From NCBI GenBank assembly GCA_900469625.1, contig UBXV01000015.1:83221-147220 (forward strand): DNA of 64,000 nucleotides. Direction: 5' to 3'. The notes under the pieces were generated by a model. That model worked only from the letters and a program-made list of their open reading frames with translations. It was not told the origin of the DNA and did no database searches. How positions within the stretch are numbered: the stretch's first letter is position 1; each line of letters starts with the position of its first letter. Positions 27,593-35,972 of this stretch are shown piece by piece. Position numbers and translations under genes: made by a program. This stretch comes from Hyphomicrobiales bacterium. GTDB taxonomy: Bacteria > Pseudomonadota > Alphaproteobacteria > Rhizobiales > Rhizobiaceae.

Positions 27593-27637
27593 CACCCGCC
27601 GTGCGGGCGGCCCGACTGGCTCGGGCCACCGACCGCG

Positions 27638-28159
27638 TCAATCGATGAACGGCGCCAACTCCGGATCGAATTCGACTTCGACCACATTGTTGAACAGTGC
27701 GGTTGCAACCATGATCCCGGCAAATGCCACCAGGTTGACGAGAGCCGCGTTGTCGTAGCGCGCCTTCAGCCCATCCCAGATTTCCGCCGGAACGGCGTTG
27801 GAATTGGCGACGATCGCCCGGCCGAAGTCGATCAGCCGCTGTTCGTCGGCGGTCGGCACGACCGCATGGAAGTCGACGCCGGAATTGGCGAAAGCACGGC
27901 GGAAGAAGCCCATCGCGATCGGCGACTGCATGGCTTCCGAAATCGCGTGCGACAAAAGCCAGACGGCCCGGTCGTCGAGAGCCGGCCGCAACTCTTCCCT
28001 CAGCGTGAACCACTCGGCATAGATCCGGTGCGCAACCGGCGAATGCAACAGCGTGCGCTTCATGTTGGTCATCCGACCACGCACGCGCACCTCCTCGTCA
28101 TGGGCGTCACGGATGGTCTGCGATGCGGTATCGTAGTCGATCTGGGGAATGTGGCTCAC
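27638..28159 (-). CDS. Carboxymuconolactone decarboxylase-like (AhpD-fold) protein without cysteines
   Basis: The 173-residue helical protein follows the AhpD/CMD-like pattern (LREELRPALDDR, then LLSHAISEAMQSP and the C-terminal helix LVNLVAFAGIMVATALFNN). The whole sequence contains no cysteine, so it lacks the CxxC redox pair of AhpD and cannot act as a classical peroxidase adaptor. It converges on the OsmC gene with 45 bases between stops. Function is unknown; a decarboxylase-like or ligand-binding role is possible. Confidence 0.7.
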   Translation of the reverse strand: MSHIPQIDYDTASQTIRDAHDEEVRVRGRMTNMKRTLLHSPVAHRIYAEWFTLREELRPALDDRAVWLLSHAISEAMQSPIAMGFFRRAFANSGVDFHAVVPTADEQRLIDFGRAIVANSNAVPAEIWDGLKARYDNAALVNLVAFAGIMVATALFNNVVEVEFDPELAPFID

Positions 28160-28206
28160 GGTCTTGCCTGTCTGGCGCGGTCTGGGCGCGCGCTTGCGGG
28201 TGGGAA

Positions 28207-28632
28207 CTAAACGGTGCTGAGCAGAATGCTCGTCTCGCTGTTGGATACGCCTTCTACGTCGCGCACCTCGCGCAGGATCCGATCGAAATCGCTGAGGCTG
28301 TTGGCGCGGATTTCGGCAACCAGATCCCAGCCGCCATTGGTCGTATGCAGGGCGTAAAGCTCGGGCAACCCGCGCAGATACTTGATGACCTTGGTAGTGT
28401 TGCGGCCGCTGACCTCGATCATCATGATCGCCCGGATGGCGCGATCGTCGTAATCCTGTCGCACGCGCAGCGTGAAGCCGAGCACGGCGCCGCTTTCCAG
28501 CAGCCGGTCGATGCGTGTCTGTACCGTCGCCCTCGAAATGCCCAGCACCGTTGCGATCTTGGAGTAGGGCGCGCGGCCGTCTTCTCGCAGGAGCGAAATC
28601 AGCTGGTGATCGAGGTCATCGAAGATATGCAT
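28207..28632 (-). CDS. Lrp/AsnC-family regulator
   Basis: The 141-residue protein has an N-terminal helix-turn-helix (about residues 5-50, PYSKIATVLGISRATVQTRI) and a RAM effector domain (about 65-140). Lrp proteins of this size sense amino acids and control the adjacent catabolic genes. It is divergent from ornithine cyclodeaminase, which suggests ornithine, arginine or a related amino acid as effector. The gap holds three TTGAGCAA-like half-sites. Confidence 0.92.
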   Translation of the reverse strand: MHIFDDLDHQLISLLREDGRAPYSKIATVLGISRATVQTRIDRLLESGAVLGFTLRVRQDYDDRAIRAIMMIEVSGRNTTKVIKYLRGLPELYALHTTNGGWDLVAEIRANSLSDFDRILREVRDVEGVSNSETSILLSTV

Positions 28633-28650
28633 GAATTCTGTATAACACGA

Positions 28651-28689
28651 TTGTGCAATTTGCTCAATAATAGTTTTCTTTTTGAGCAG
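28651..28689. promoter_or_regulatory. Three TTGAGCAA-like half-sites, candidate Lrp-type operator
   Basis: TTGTGCAA (28651-28658), TTGCTCAA (28660-28667, opposite orientation) and TTGAGCA (28682-28688) lie in an AT-rich stretch between the divergent Lrp-family and ocd genes. Repeated, phased half-sites are typical for Lrp/AsnC regulators. Binding is inferred. Confidence 0.5.
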
Positions 28690-28759
28690 GTTTAAAATTT
28701 CAACTCGCTTCTTGCATGCCTACGCTGACTTCATCAAATTTCGCGATGGAGTTGGAATC

Positions 28760-29806
28760 GTGGTTCAGTATGTCGGTGTCGGCAACGTAATCGAGCTGGT
28801 CAAATCGACCGGCATTGAAACGTTCCTGTTGGGTCTTGCGGAATATATCGAAGACGATTTCCGCAGGTGGAACGCGTTCGAGAAAACCCCGCGGCTTGCG
28901 AGCCATTCGAAGATGGGGGTCATCGAACTGATGCCGACGTCGGATGGCGAGCACTACGGCTTCAAATACGTCAACGGCCACCCGACGAACCCGAACGTCG
29001 GCCTGCAAACGGTGACAGCGTTTGGCGTTCTGTCGGATGTCAGCACGGGCTATCCCTGCCTTGTATCCGAGATGACGATCATGACCGGCCTGCGCACGGC
29101 GGCAACCTCGGCGCTGGCCGCCAAGTATCTTGCCCGTCCCGACGCTCGTTCGATGGCGATCATCGGCCTCGGTGCGCAGTCCGAATTCCAGGCCCTTGCA
29201 TTCCGGGCGCTGCTCGGCATCAAGCGCCTGCAGGTCTTCGACATCGACGGCGAAGCAGCGGACAAGTTCCTGAAGAACCTCGCCGACATGGATTTCGAGA
29301 TCGTCGTCGCCAAGACCGCCGAAGAGGCTGTTGCCGGAGCCGATATCATTACGACTGTGACGGCCGACAAGCGCAATGCGACGATCCTTTCCGACAACAT
29401 GGTCGGCGCCGGCGTGCACATCAACGCTGTCGGTGGCGATTGCCCCGGCAAGACCGAGCTGCAGGGCGATATCCTGCGCCGCGCCGACGTTTTCGTCGAA
29501 TATCCGGAGCAGACCCGCATCGAAGGTGAGATCCAGCAGATGGCGCCGGATTTCCCGGTCACCGAGCTCTGGCAGGTGATCACCGGGGATGCCGAAGGCC
29601 GCCGCAGCAACGCTCAGATCACCATCTTCGATTCCGTTGGCTTTGCCACGGAGGATTTTTCGGCGCTGCGCTTCCTGCGCGACAAGATCCAGGGCACCGC
29701 TTTCTACACCGAGCTCGACCTGACGACGCAGCCGGAGCACCCGCGTGATCTCTACGGTCTGTTCCGGCAGCAGCCGACGGCCCCTGCCGAGCGGAGCGCT
29801 GCGTAA
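28760..29806 (+). CDS. ocd: Ornithine cyclodeaminase
   Basis: The 348-residue enzyme converts L-ornithine to L-proline and ammonia using an internally recycled NAD. The Rossmann motif appears as IIGLGAQSEFQALAF, and ELMPTSDGEHYGFKYVNGHP and AVGGDCPGKTE match Agrobacterium-type cyclodeaminases. I chose the GTG at 28760 because GGAG lies eight bases upstream and the known N-terminus begins just before the YVGVGNVIELV segment; upstream in-frame codons lack a ribosome site. It begins the operon divergent from the Lrp-type regulator and ends one base before the next ATG. Confidence 0.93.
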   Translation: MVQYVGVGNVIELVKSTGIETFLLGLAEYIEDDFRRWNAFEKTPRLASHSKMGVIELMPTSDGEHYGFKYVNGHPTNPNVGLQTVTAFGVLSDVSTGYPCLVSEMTIMTGLRTAATSALAAKYLARPDARSMAIIGLGAQSEFQALAFRALLGIKRLQVFDIDGEAADKFLKNLADMDFEIVVAKTAEEAVAGADIITTVTADKRNATILSDNMVGAGVHINAVGGDCPGKTELQGDILRRADVFVEYPEQTRIEGEIQQMAPDFPVTELWQVITGDAEGRRSNAQITIFDSVGFATEDFSALRFLRDKIQGTAFYTELDLTTQPEHPRDLYGLFRQQPTAPAERSAA

Positions 29807-29807
29807 C

Positions 29808-30779
29808 ATGAAGAGACTGTCCGTACAGGCGCCGAAGGGCGTCGTGATGATCCGTCCGCACCATTTCGGCCCGAACCCGATGACGGCCAAGGACAACGCC
29901 TTCCAGTCGACCGACGAGGCGCGCAAGCCCTCGGCGATCGCGACGGCCGCCTTCGAGGAAGTGACGCGCATGGCCGATGGCCTGTCGGCCGCCGGTGTCG
30001 CCGTTCACATGTTCGAGGACGAAACGGTTACGCGTCCGGACTCGGTGTTTCCGAACAATTGGTTCTCCACCCATTCGGGCGGCCATGTGGCGATCTATCC
30101 TATGTATTCGGAAAGCCGCCAGAGCGAACGCCGCGCCGACATCGTCGAGATGCTGAAGTCAGAGTACCGCGTCCAGGACGTGATCGATTATTCCGGCCTT
30201 GAAAAGGACGGCGTCTATCTCGAAGGCACCGGCGCCATGGTGCTCGACCATATCGGTCGCGTCGCCTATGCCGCGCGCTCGAACCGCACCAACGAAGTGG
30301 CGCTGGAGCGCTTCTGCACCCACTTCAATTTCGAGCCGATGGTGTTCGGCGCAGTCGACCGCAATGGCAATTCGATCTACCATACCAATGTGCTGATGTG
30401 CATCGGCACGGATTTCGCGCTGATCGGCACCAGCATGATCCCCGATGTCGCGCGTCGGCAGGAAATCTGCGCGCGACTGGAGGAAACGGGCCGTCAGGTC
30501 ATCGACCTCACGATCGATCAGATCGAGAATTTCGCCGGTAACGCGATCGAACTCGATGGCGCCGACGGGCGGGTGGTCGCGATGTCGGCGCGCGCGCTCG
30601 CATCGCTGCGTGCGGACCAGATCAAGGCGCTCGAGGCTTCGGCCCGCGTGCTCGCCTTCGACGTGCCGACCATCGAACTTGCCGGCGGCTCCGTGCGCTG
30701 CATGCTCGCGGGCGTTCATTTGTCGCGTAGAGAACCGGCCGGTACGCAAAAGCTTTACGCCGTCCCATCCGATCGATAG
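29808..30779 (+). CDS. ctlX: CtlX-type citrulline/arginine hydrolase (amidinotransferase fold)
   Basis: The 323-residue protein belongs to the amidinotransferase/arginine-deiminase superfamily. His192 (SIYHTNVLM) and Cys298 (GGSVRCMLAG) fit the catalytic His and Cys, and LEGTGAMVLDH supplies the acidic residue. CtlX proteins are linked to citrulline breakdown. Placed between ocd and a dimethylarginine hydrolase gene, conversion of citrulline to ornithine is the step needed to connect them. Substrate is inferred from family and context. Confidence 0.87.
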   Translation: MKRLSVQAPKGVVMIRPHHFGPNPMTAKDNAFQSTDEARKPSAIATAAFEEVTRMADGLSAAGVAVHMFEDETVTRPDSVFPNNWFSTHSGGHVAIYPMYSESRQSERRADIVEMLKSEYRVQDVIDYSGLEKDGVYLEGTGAMVLDHIGRVAYAARSNRTNEVALERFCTHFNFEPMVFGAVDRNGNSIYHTNVLMCIGTDFALIGTSMIPDVARRQEICARLEETGRQVIDLTIDQIENFAGNAIELDGADGRVVAMSARALASLRADQIKALEASARVLAFDVPTIELAGGSVRCMLAGVHLSRREPAGTQKLYAVPSDR

Positions 30780-30810
30780 AAGCACCTCATCCAAGCCAAA
30801 GGTACTACAA

Positions 30811-31614
30811 ATGTCGCAAGCACGCCCCGTCTACAATTTCAACAACATCATCGTGCGTACCCCCTCGACCACCGTCGTCAACGGCCTGCGTGCCGATGAT
30901 CGTGGCAATCCGACCTATGAGGGCGTGAAGGCCGAGCACGATACCTACATCGCTGCGATGAAGGATGCGGGCGTCAAGGTCACCGTTCTTCCGGCGCTCG
31001 AAGCCTTCCCGGATTCGATCTTCGTCGAAGATCCGGCGCTGGTCTTCACCGAAGGCGCGATCCTGCTGCGTCCGGGTGCGGCCACGCGCGTCAAGGAGAC
31101 GATCGAGATCGAGCCGACGCTTCGTGCGATGTTCGAGACCGTTCTCGATCTGCCGGGCACCGGCCTTGCCGACGGCGGCGACGTGCTGACGACCCGCGAA
31201 AGCGTGATGATCGGCCTTTCGGCCCGTACCGACAAGGTCGGCGCCGAAGCGCTGCAGGCCTGCCTCGACAAGCTCGGCCGCAAGAGCGAGATCGTCTCCA
31301 CCCCTGAAGGCGTGCTGCATTTCAAGACCGATTGCTCGCTTCTCGACGAAGAGACCGTGCTGTCGACTGCGCGCCTTGCGAAGTCCGGCGTGTTCGACCG
31401 CTTCAAGCAGGTCATCATTCCCGAGGGCGAAGAGCCGGCGGCCAATGCACTGCGCGTCAACGACGTCGTCATGGTCGGCTCGGACTTCCCGCGCACCATC
31501 GAGATGCTCGACAAGCTCGGCTACAAGGTCGTGCCGATGAAGACCACTGAAATCGGCAAGATCGACGCGGGCCTGTCCTGCATGTCGCTGCGCTGGTTCA
31601 GCAACACGCTCTGA
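30811..31614 (+). CDS. ddaH: Dimethylarginine dimethylaminohydrolase
   Basis: The 267-residue enzyme has the DDAH arrangement: EDPALVFTEGAIL, ADGGDVL, catalytic His170 in GVLHFKTDCSLL and catalytic Cys257 in GLSCMSLRW. It hydrolyses methylated arginines to citrulline and methylamines in the cytoplasm. The start follows AAGG by eight bases. With the upstream ctlX and ocd genes it forms a plausible route from methylarginine to proline. Confidence 0.92.
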   Translation: MSQARPVYNFNNIIVRTPSTTVVNGLRADDRGNPTYEGVKAEHDTYIAAMKDAGVKVTVLPALEAFPDSIFVEDPALVFTEGAILLRPGAATRVKETIEIEPTLRAMFETVLDLPGTGLADGGDVLTTRESVMIGLSARTDKVGAEALQACLDKLGRKSEIVSTPEGVLHFKTDCSLLDEETVLSTARLAKSGVFDRFKQVIIPEGEEPAANALRVNDVVMVGSDFPRTIEMLDKLGYKVVPMKTTEIGKIDAGLSCMSLRWFSNTL

Positions 31615-31643
31615 TCCAGATACACATTCGCGGAGGAATTATC

Positions 31644-32444
31644 ATGAGAACGTTGAAGTCGGCCCTGTTTGCAGGGATCGCCCTTTCGATGGCGGCAAGC
31701 GCTGCTTTCGCCGAGGACACCCTGCGCCTGGGCATGACGCCCGAGCCCTACATGCCGTTCACGCAGGTCAATGCCGGCGGCGAATGGGAAGGCCTCGAGG
31801 CCGACCTTTCCCGCGCGCTCTGCGAGAAGATGGCGGTCAAGTGCGACATCAACCAGATGGCATGGGATGGTCTCATCCCGTCGCTGAAGGAAAACAAGGT
31901 CGATTTCATCATCGGTGCGTTCTCGATCACCGATGAGCGGCGCAAGGTCGTCGACTTCTCGACGCCTTACTACACCGAAGGCACGTCCTTCGTCGGCGCC
32001 AAGTCCGACACCAGCGAGATCAAGACGGTCGACGCTGCCGACGGCACCGGCCAGATCATCGATCCGGCGAGTGTCGAGGGCAAGATCATCGGCGTGCAGA
32101 CCTCGAGCGTGCAGTCCGCCTACGTCGCCAAGTACCTGCCGGGCGCTGAAGCCAAGAGCTACGACACCGCCGACAACTCGGTGGCCGACCTCGTCGCCGG
32201 CCGCGTTGACTACGTCCTGATCCCCGACCTCTATATCCAGACGTTCCTGAAGTCGCCTGACGGCGCCGACTACGAAGTCAAGGTCGAGGTTCCGAAGAAC
32301 GCCGTTCTCGGCGAAGGTGTGGCCTATGCCGTGCGCAAGGGTGACGCTGCGACGCTCGAGAAGGTCAATGCCGGTCTTGCCGCCCTCGAAAAGGACGGAC
32401 AGGTCAAGACCCTCGTCGACAAGTGGATCTTCGGCCAGAAGTAA
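31644..32444 (+). CDS. Polar amino-acid ABC transporter binding protein (family 3)
   Basis: The 266-residue protein has a signal peptide (about residues 1-23, ending AFA) and the family 3 pattern LRLGMTPEPYMPFTQVN, GLEADLSRAL and DFIIGAFSITDERRK. Members bind arginine, ornithine, histidine or related basic amino acids. GGAGG precedes the ATG. Neighbouring enzymes point to arginine, methylarginine, citrulline or ornithine as cargo. Confidence 0.92.
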   Translation: MRTLKSALFAGIALSMAASAAFAEDTLRLGMTPEPYMPFTQVNAGGEWEGLEADLSRALCEKMAVKCDINQMAWDGLIPSLKENKVDFIIGAFSITDERRKVVDFSTPYYTEGTSFVGAKSDTSEIKTVDAADGTGQIIDPASVEGKIIGVQTSSVQSAYVAKYLPGAEAKSYDTADNSVADLVAGRVDYVLIPDLYIQTFLKSPDGADYEVKVEVPKNAVLGEGVAYAVRKGDAATLEKVNAGLAALEKDGQVKTLVDKWIFGQK

Positions 32445-32564
32445 CTGATCTTACCGGGGGCGTCGGGCCTGGTCCCTTCGCCCTCGTTTGCCGAACGGAC
32501 CGTAGCGTCCGGGCATCATCGCAGCCCTTGGCTGACGACACCAATCGGGAACAGGTAGCGACGG

Positions 32565-33278
32565 ATGGAGAATTACTGGCAATTGCTTGCCTGGGGCGGC
32601 GAAGGCTGGGGCGACGATTTCGCCTGGGGCCTGGTGATGACGCTGCAGGTCTCCGTGGTCGCCTATGCGGTTGCGATCGTCTTCGGGCTATTGGGCGCTG
32701 CAGGAAAGCTTTCTAAGCACCGCTTGCCGCGGCTGATCGCCGATATCTACACCACCGTCGTGCGCTCGCTTCCCGAGCTGCTGGTCATCCTTCTTCTCTA
32801 TTTCTCGGTGGCAAGCGGCGCCGAGCGGCTGCTGAAGCATTTCGGCCTTGTCGCCGAGACCTTCCAGTTCAGCTCCTTCTGGGCCGCCATCATCGCGCTC
32901 GCCTTCGTCTCCGGCGCCTTCATGACGGAAGTGCTGCGCTCGGCCTTTCTTGCGGTTCCGCCTGGCCAGATCGAGGCCGCCGTCTCGATCGGCATGCGAC
33001 CGCGCAAGGTCTTCACCCGCATCGTGCTGCCGCAGATGATGCGCCATGCGGTGCCGGGCATGGGTAATCTCTGGCTGTCGATCACCAAGGAAAGCGCCAT
33101 CATCAGCGTGCTCGGCTCGTTCAGCGAGTTGCTCTACACCGGCTACCGCGCCGCCGCCGGCACCAAGCAGTACATCTTCTTCTACGGGCTGACGGCCGTC
33201 TTGTTCCTGATGATCACGCTCGTTTCCGTTCTGGTGATCGCCCAGATCGAACGGCGCCTGAACCGGGGGCATCATTGA
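32565..33278 (+). CDS. Amino-acid ABC transporter permease (HisQ-like)
   Basis: The 237-residue membrane protein has about five spans and the family coupling loop (GQIEAAVSIGMRPRKVFTRI). It forms a heterodimer with the next permease. Its stop overlaps the next start by one base (TGATG). The 120-base gap after the binding protein contains only weak GC-rich inverted repeats. Confidence 0.92.
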   Translation: MENYWQLLAWGGEGWGDDFAWGLVMTLQVSVVAYAVAIVFGLLGAAGKLSKHRLPRLIADIYTTVVRSLPELLVILLLYFSVASGAERLLKHFGLVAETFQFSSFWAAIIALAFVSGAFMTEVLRSAFLAVPPGQIEAAVSIGMRPRKVFTRIVLPQMMRHAVPGMGNLWLSITKESAIISVLGSFSELLYTGYRAAAGTKQYIFFYGLTAVLFLMITLVSVLVIAQIERRLNRGHH

Positions 33279-33979
33279 TGGAAACGATCACCAACGTCAT
33301 CGGCTTCCTGCCGGCGCTGATCAAGGCGACGCCGCTCACGCTGCTCCTGACGGCCGTTGCCGGTATTTTCGGCCTGGTCATCGGCACGCTTGTCGCGCTC
33401 GCCCGGCTTTCGACCCGGCGCATGCTTTCGATGCCGGCTTATGTCTTCACCTTTGCGTTTCGCGGCACGCCGCTGCTCGTGCAGATCTACCTTGTCTATT
33501 ACGGTCTCGGACAGGTGCTGCCGGGAACCTGGGTTCGCCACAGCTTCCTGTGGCCCTATCTTCGCGACGGTCTCTGGTACGCGATCTTCGCGCTCAGCCT
33601 CAACCAGGCGGCCTATAATGCAGAAGTCATCCGTGGCGCGATCAAGGCGATCCCGCGCGGGCAGATCGAGGCGGCCAAATCGATCGGCATGCGCTCGTCG
33701 ATGATCCTTCGGCGCATCACGCTGCCGCAGGCGCTGCGCTCCTGCCTGCCGGTTCTGACGGGCGATCTGATCATCCTTTTGAAGACGACGTCGCTCGCCT
33801 CGACGATCACCATCCTCGAGGTGATGGGCACGGCGCGCATGCTGCAGCGCCAGTCGCTGTTGATCTTCGAACCGCTGATTGCGGCCGGCATCATCTATTT
33901 CACCGTCGTCTTCATCCTGACGCGGGTCATGAACGTCGTCGAGAAGCGGCTGACCCGCTACCGCACGGCGAAGGCATAA
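33278..33979 (+). CDS. Amino-acid ABC transporter permease (HisM-like)
   Basis: The 233-residue partner permease contains FRGTPLLVQIYLVYYGL and the coupling loop GQIEAAKSIGMRSSMILRRI, both typical of HisM. The ATG at 33278 overlaps the previous stop, so the two permeases are translationally coupled. Confidence 0.92.
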   Translation: METITNVIGFLPALIKATPLTLLLTAVAGIFGLVIGTLVALARLSTRRMLSMPAYVFTFAFRGTPLLVQIYLVYYGLGQVLPGTWVRHSFLWPYLRDGLWYAIFALSLNQAAYNAEVIRGAIKAIPRGQIEAAKSIGMRSSMILRRITLPQALRSCLPVLTGDLIILLKTTSLASTITILEVMGTARMLQRQSLLIFEPLIAAGIIYFTVVFILTRVMNVVEKRLTRYRTAKA

Positions 33980-34015
33980 GCACAAGGCGCAGCTTGCGCC
34001 ACAGGAGGAACGACG

Positions 34016-34780
34016 ATGGTCGCAACCGCGCTGTCCGTGAACAACATCCACAAGAGCTTCGGTTCGGTCGAGGTGCTGAAGGGCGTTTCGTTTGAAGCGA
34101 AATCCGGCGACGTCATCTCGCTGATCGGCAGCAGTGGCTCGGGCAAGAGCACGCTTCTGCGCTGCATCAACTATCTGGAGACGCCGGACGAGGGCGAGAT
34201 CACGGTGTCGGGCGAAGTGATCCGGACGGTGAAGGGCAAGGACGGCAAGCTCGTGGCCGCCGACAAGCGCCAGCTCGAACATATCCGCACCCGCCTCGGC
34301 ATGGTGTTCCAGAGCTTCAATCTCTGGTCCCACAAGACCATTCTCGAAAACATCATCGAAGGGCCGATGCATGTGCTCGGCATGACGCGCAAGGACGCCA
34401 TCGGCGAAGCCGAAGTGCTGATGGAGAAGGTCGGCATCACGCCGAAACGCGACCACTACCCTAACCAGCTCTCCGGCGGCCAGCAGCAGCGCGCGGCGAT
34501 CGCACGCGCCCTGGCGATGAAACCCGATGTCATGCTCTTCGACGAGCCGACCTCGGCGCTCGACCCGGAACTCGTCAACGAGGTGCTGCTGGTGATCAAG
34601 AAGCTGGCGGAGGAGGGGCGCACCATGGTGATGGTGACGCACGAAATGTCGCTGGCGCGCGACATCTCCAGCGAAGTCATCTTCCTGCACAAGGGGCTCG
34701 TCGAGGAACGCGGCGCCCCGTCGCAGGTGATGCGTGACCCGAAATCGGCGCGCCTGCGCCAGTTCCTGCAGATGGCCTGA
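34016..34780 (+). CDS. Amino-acid ABC transporter ATP-binding protein (HisP-like)
   Basis: The 254-residue ATPase shows Walker [11 protein letters not shown]-loop [13 protein letters not shown], signature LSGGQQQR, Walker [13 protein letters not shown] and H-loop VTHEMS, a HisP-type set. It powers the two permeases above. Confidence 0.94.
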   Translation: MVATALSVNNIHKSFGSVEVLKGVSFEAKSGDVISLIGSSGSGKSTLLRCINYLETPDEGEITVSGEVIRTVKGKDGKLVAADKRQLEHIRTRLGMVFQSFNLWSHKTILENIIEGPMHVLGMTRKDAIGEAEVLMEKVGITPKRDHYPNQLSGGQQQRAAIARALAMKPDVMLFDEPTSALDPELVNEVLLVIKKLAEEGRTMVMVTHEMSLARDISSEVIFLHKGLVEERGAPSQVMRDPKSARLRQFLQMA

Positions 34781-34790
34781 GGAGAGACCT

Positions 34791-35942
34791 ATGCGCGACG
34801 CGACCCTGTCTGAGTTCCTGCCCGAACTCGTCAATATCCGCCACAGGTTGCACGAAATGCCGGAAATCGGCCTCTCCGAGGTCAAGACCTCCGAATTCGT
34901 CGCTGGCCTGCTGCAGTCCTGGGGCTTCGAAGTGACACGCGGCCTTGCAACGACCGGCATCGTCGCAACGCTGAAGCGCGGAAACAGCAATCGCTCGATC
35001 GGCTTTCGCGCCGACATGGATGCACTGCCGATGCAGGAAGAGACCGGGCTTGCCTATGAGAGCAAACATCCAGGCGCCATGCATGCCTGCGGCCATGACG
35101 GGCATACGAGCATGCTGCTCGGTGCTGCCTGGGCGCTGTCACAAGACGCAAGCTTCAACGGCACGGTCCATCTGATCTTCCAGCCGGCCGAGGAAAACTT
35201 CGGCGGCGGCAAGCTGATGATCGAGGACGGACTGTTCGAGCGCTTTCCCTGTGAGCGTGTCTTTGCGCTTCACAATTGGCCGGGCCTGCCGGCCGGCACC
35301 TTCTCGACGCGCGCCGGTGCCATGGCCGCCTCGATCGATGTGCTGACGCTGACGATCAAGGGCAAGGGCGGCCATGGGGCGCAGCCGGAGCTGACGGTGG
35401 ATCCCGTCGTTGTCGGCTCGAGCATCGTCATGGCGCTGCAGACGCTGGTGTCGCGCAACGTCTCGCCGCACCAGCCCTCAGTTGTCACCGTCGGCTCTTT
35501 CCAGTCGGGCTCTGCATCGAACATCATTCCCGATACGGCGGTGCTCGAGATCAGCATGCGGGCCACCGATCCCGTGGTGCGCAAGCAATTACAGGAGCGC
35601 GTCGAGCAGATCGCCCGCTTCCAGGCGCAGAGCTTCAATGCCGATGTCGCCTTCGGCTGGCAGGTCGGATATCCCGCGACGATCAACGACGCGGATTCGG
35701 TCGAGCACGCGCGTGCCGTGATTGCCGAAAAATTCGGCGAAGGTTCGTTCGTCGAACTTGCGGAACCGCTGATGGGCAGCGAGGACTTTTCCTTCCTCCT
35801 GGAAAAGGTTCCGGGCGCCTATGTCTTGATCGGCAACGGAGATTCGAGCGGATTGCACACGACGCGCTACGACTTCAACGACGACATCCTGGAGCGCGGC
35901 GCGATGTATTTCTACCATCTCGCGCGCTCCGCGCTGGTGTAA
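34791..35942 (+). CDS. M20-family amidohydrolase (N-acyl amino acid hydrolase-like)
   Basis: The 383-residue enzyme has the M20D signature: HACGHDGHTSMLLGAA with metal ligands, the catalytic PAEENFGGGKLMI, and a C-terminal GSEDFSFLLEK. It removes acyl groups from N-acyl amino acids or hydrolyses related amides in the cytoplasm. GGAG precedes the ATG and the gene follows the ATPase by ten bases, so it is the last gene of the operon. In this setting it may free arginine, citrulline or ornithine from acylated forms. Confidence 0.9.
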   Translation: MRDATLSEFLPELVNIRHRLHEMPEIGLSEVKTSEFVAGLLQSWGFEVTRGLATTGIVATLKRGNSNRSIGFRADMDALPMQEETGLAYESKHPGAMHACGHDGHTSMLLGAAWALSQDASFNGTVHLIFQPAEENFGGGKLMIEDGLFERFPCERVFALHNWPGLPAGTFSTRAGAMAASIDVLTLTIKGKGGHGAQPELTVDPVVVGSSIVMALQTLVSRNVSPHQPSVVTVGSFQSGSASNIIPDTAVLEISMRATDPVVRKQLQERVEQIARFQAQSFNADVAFGWQVGYPATINDADSVEHARAVIAEKFGEGSFVELAEPLMGSEDFSFLLEKVPGAYVLIGNGDSSGLHTTRYDFNDDILERGAMYFYHLARSALV

Positions 35943-35954
35943 GCCGAGGTATGG

Positions 35955-35972
35955 CGACCGGTATTCCGGTCG
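35955..35972. terminator. Hairpin between convergent genes
   Basis: CGACCGG-TATT-CCGGTCG is a perfect seven-base stem in the 30-base gap between the amidohydrolase stop and the oxidoreductase stop. It lacks a uridine run; it may serve as a weak bidirectional terminator. Confidence 0.4.

Noticed and set aside
32456-32486. GGGGGCG/CGCCCTC stem after the polar amino-acid binding protein
   Set aside because: Stem is short, loop is 17 bases and no uridine run follows, so I did not add it to the hairpin series.
33272-35017. 581-residue minus-strand open frame
   Set aside because: Antisense to permease, ATPase and amidohydrolase genes; composition is that of a shadow frame.
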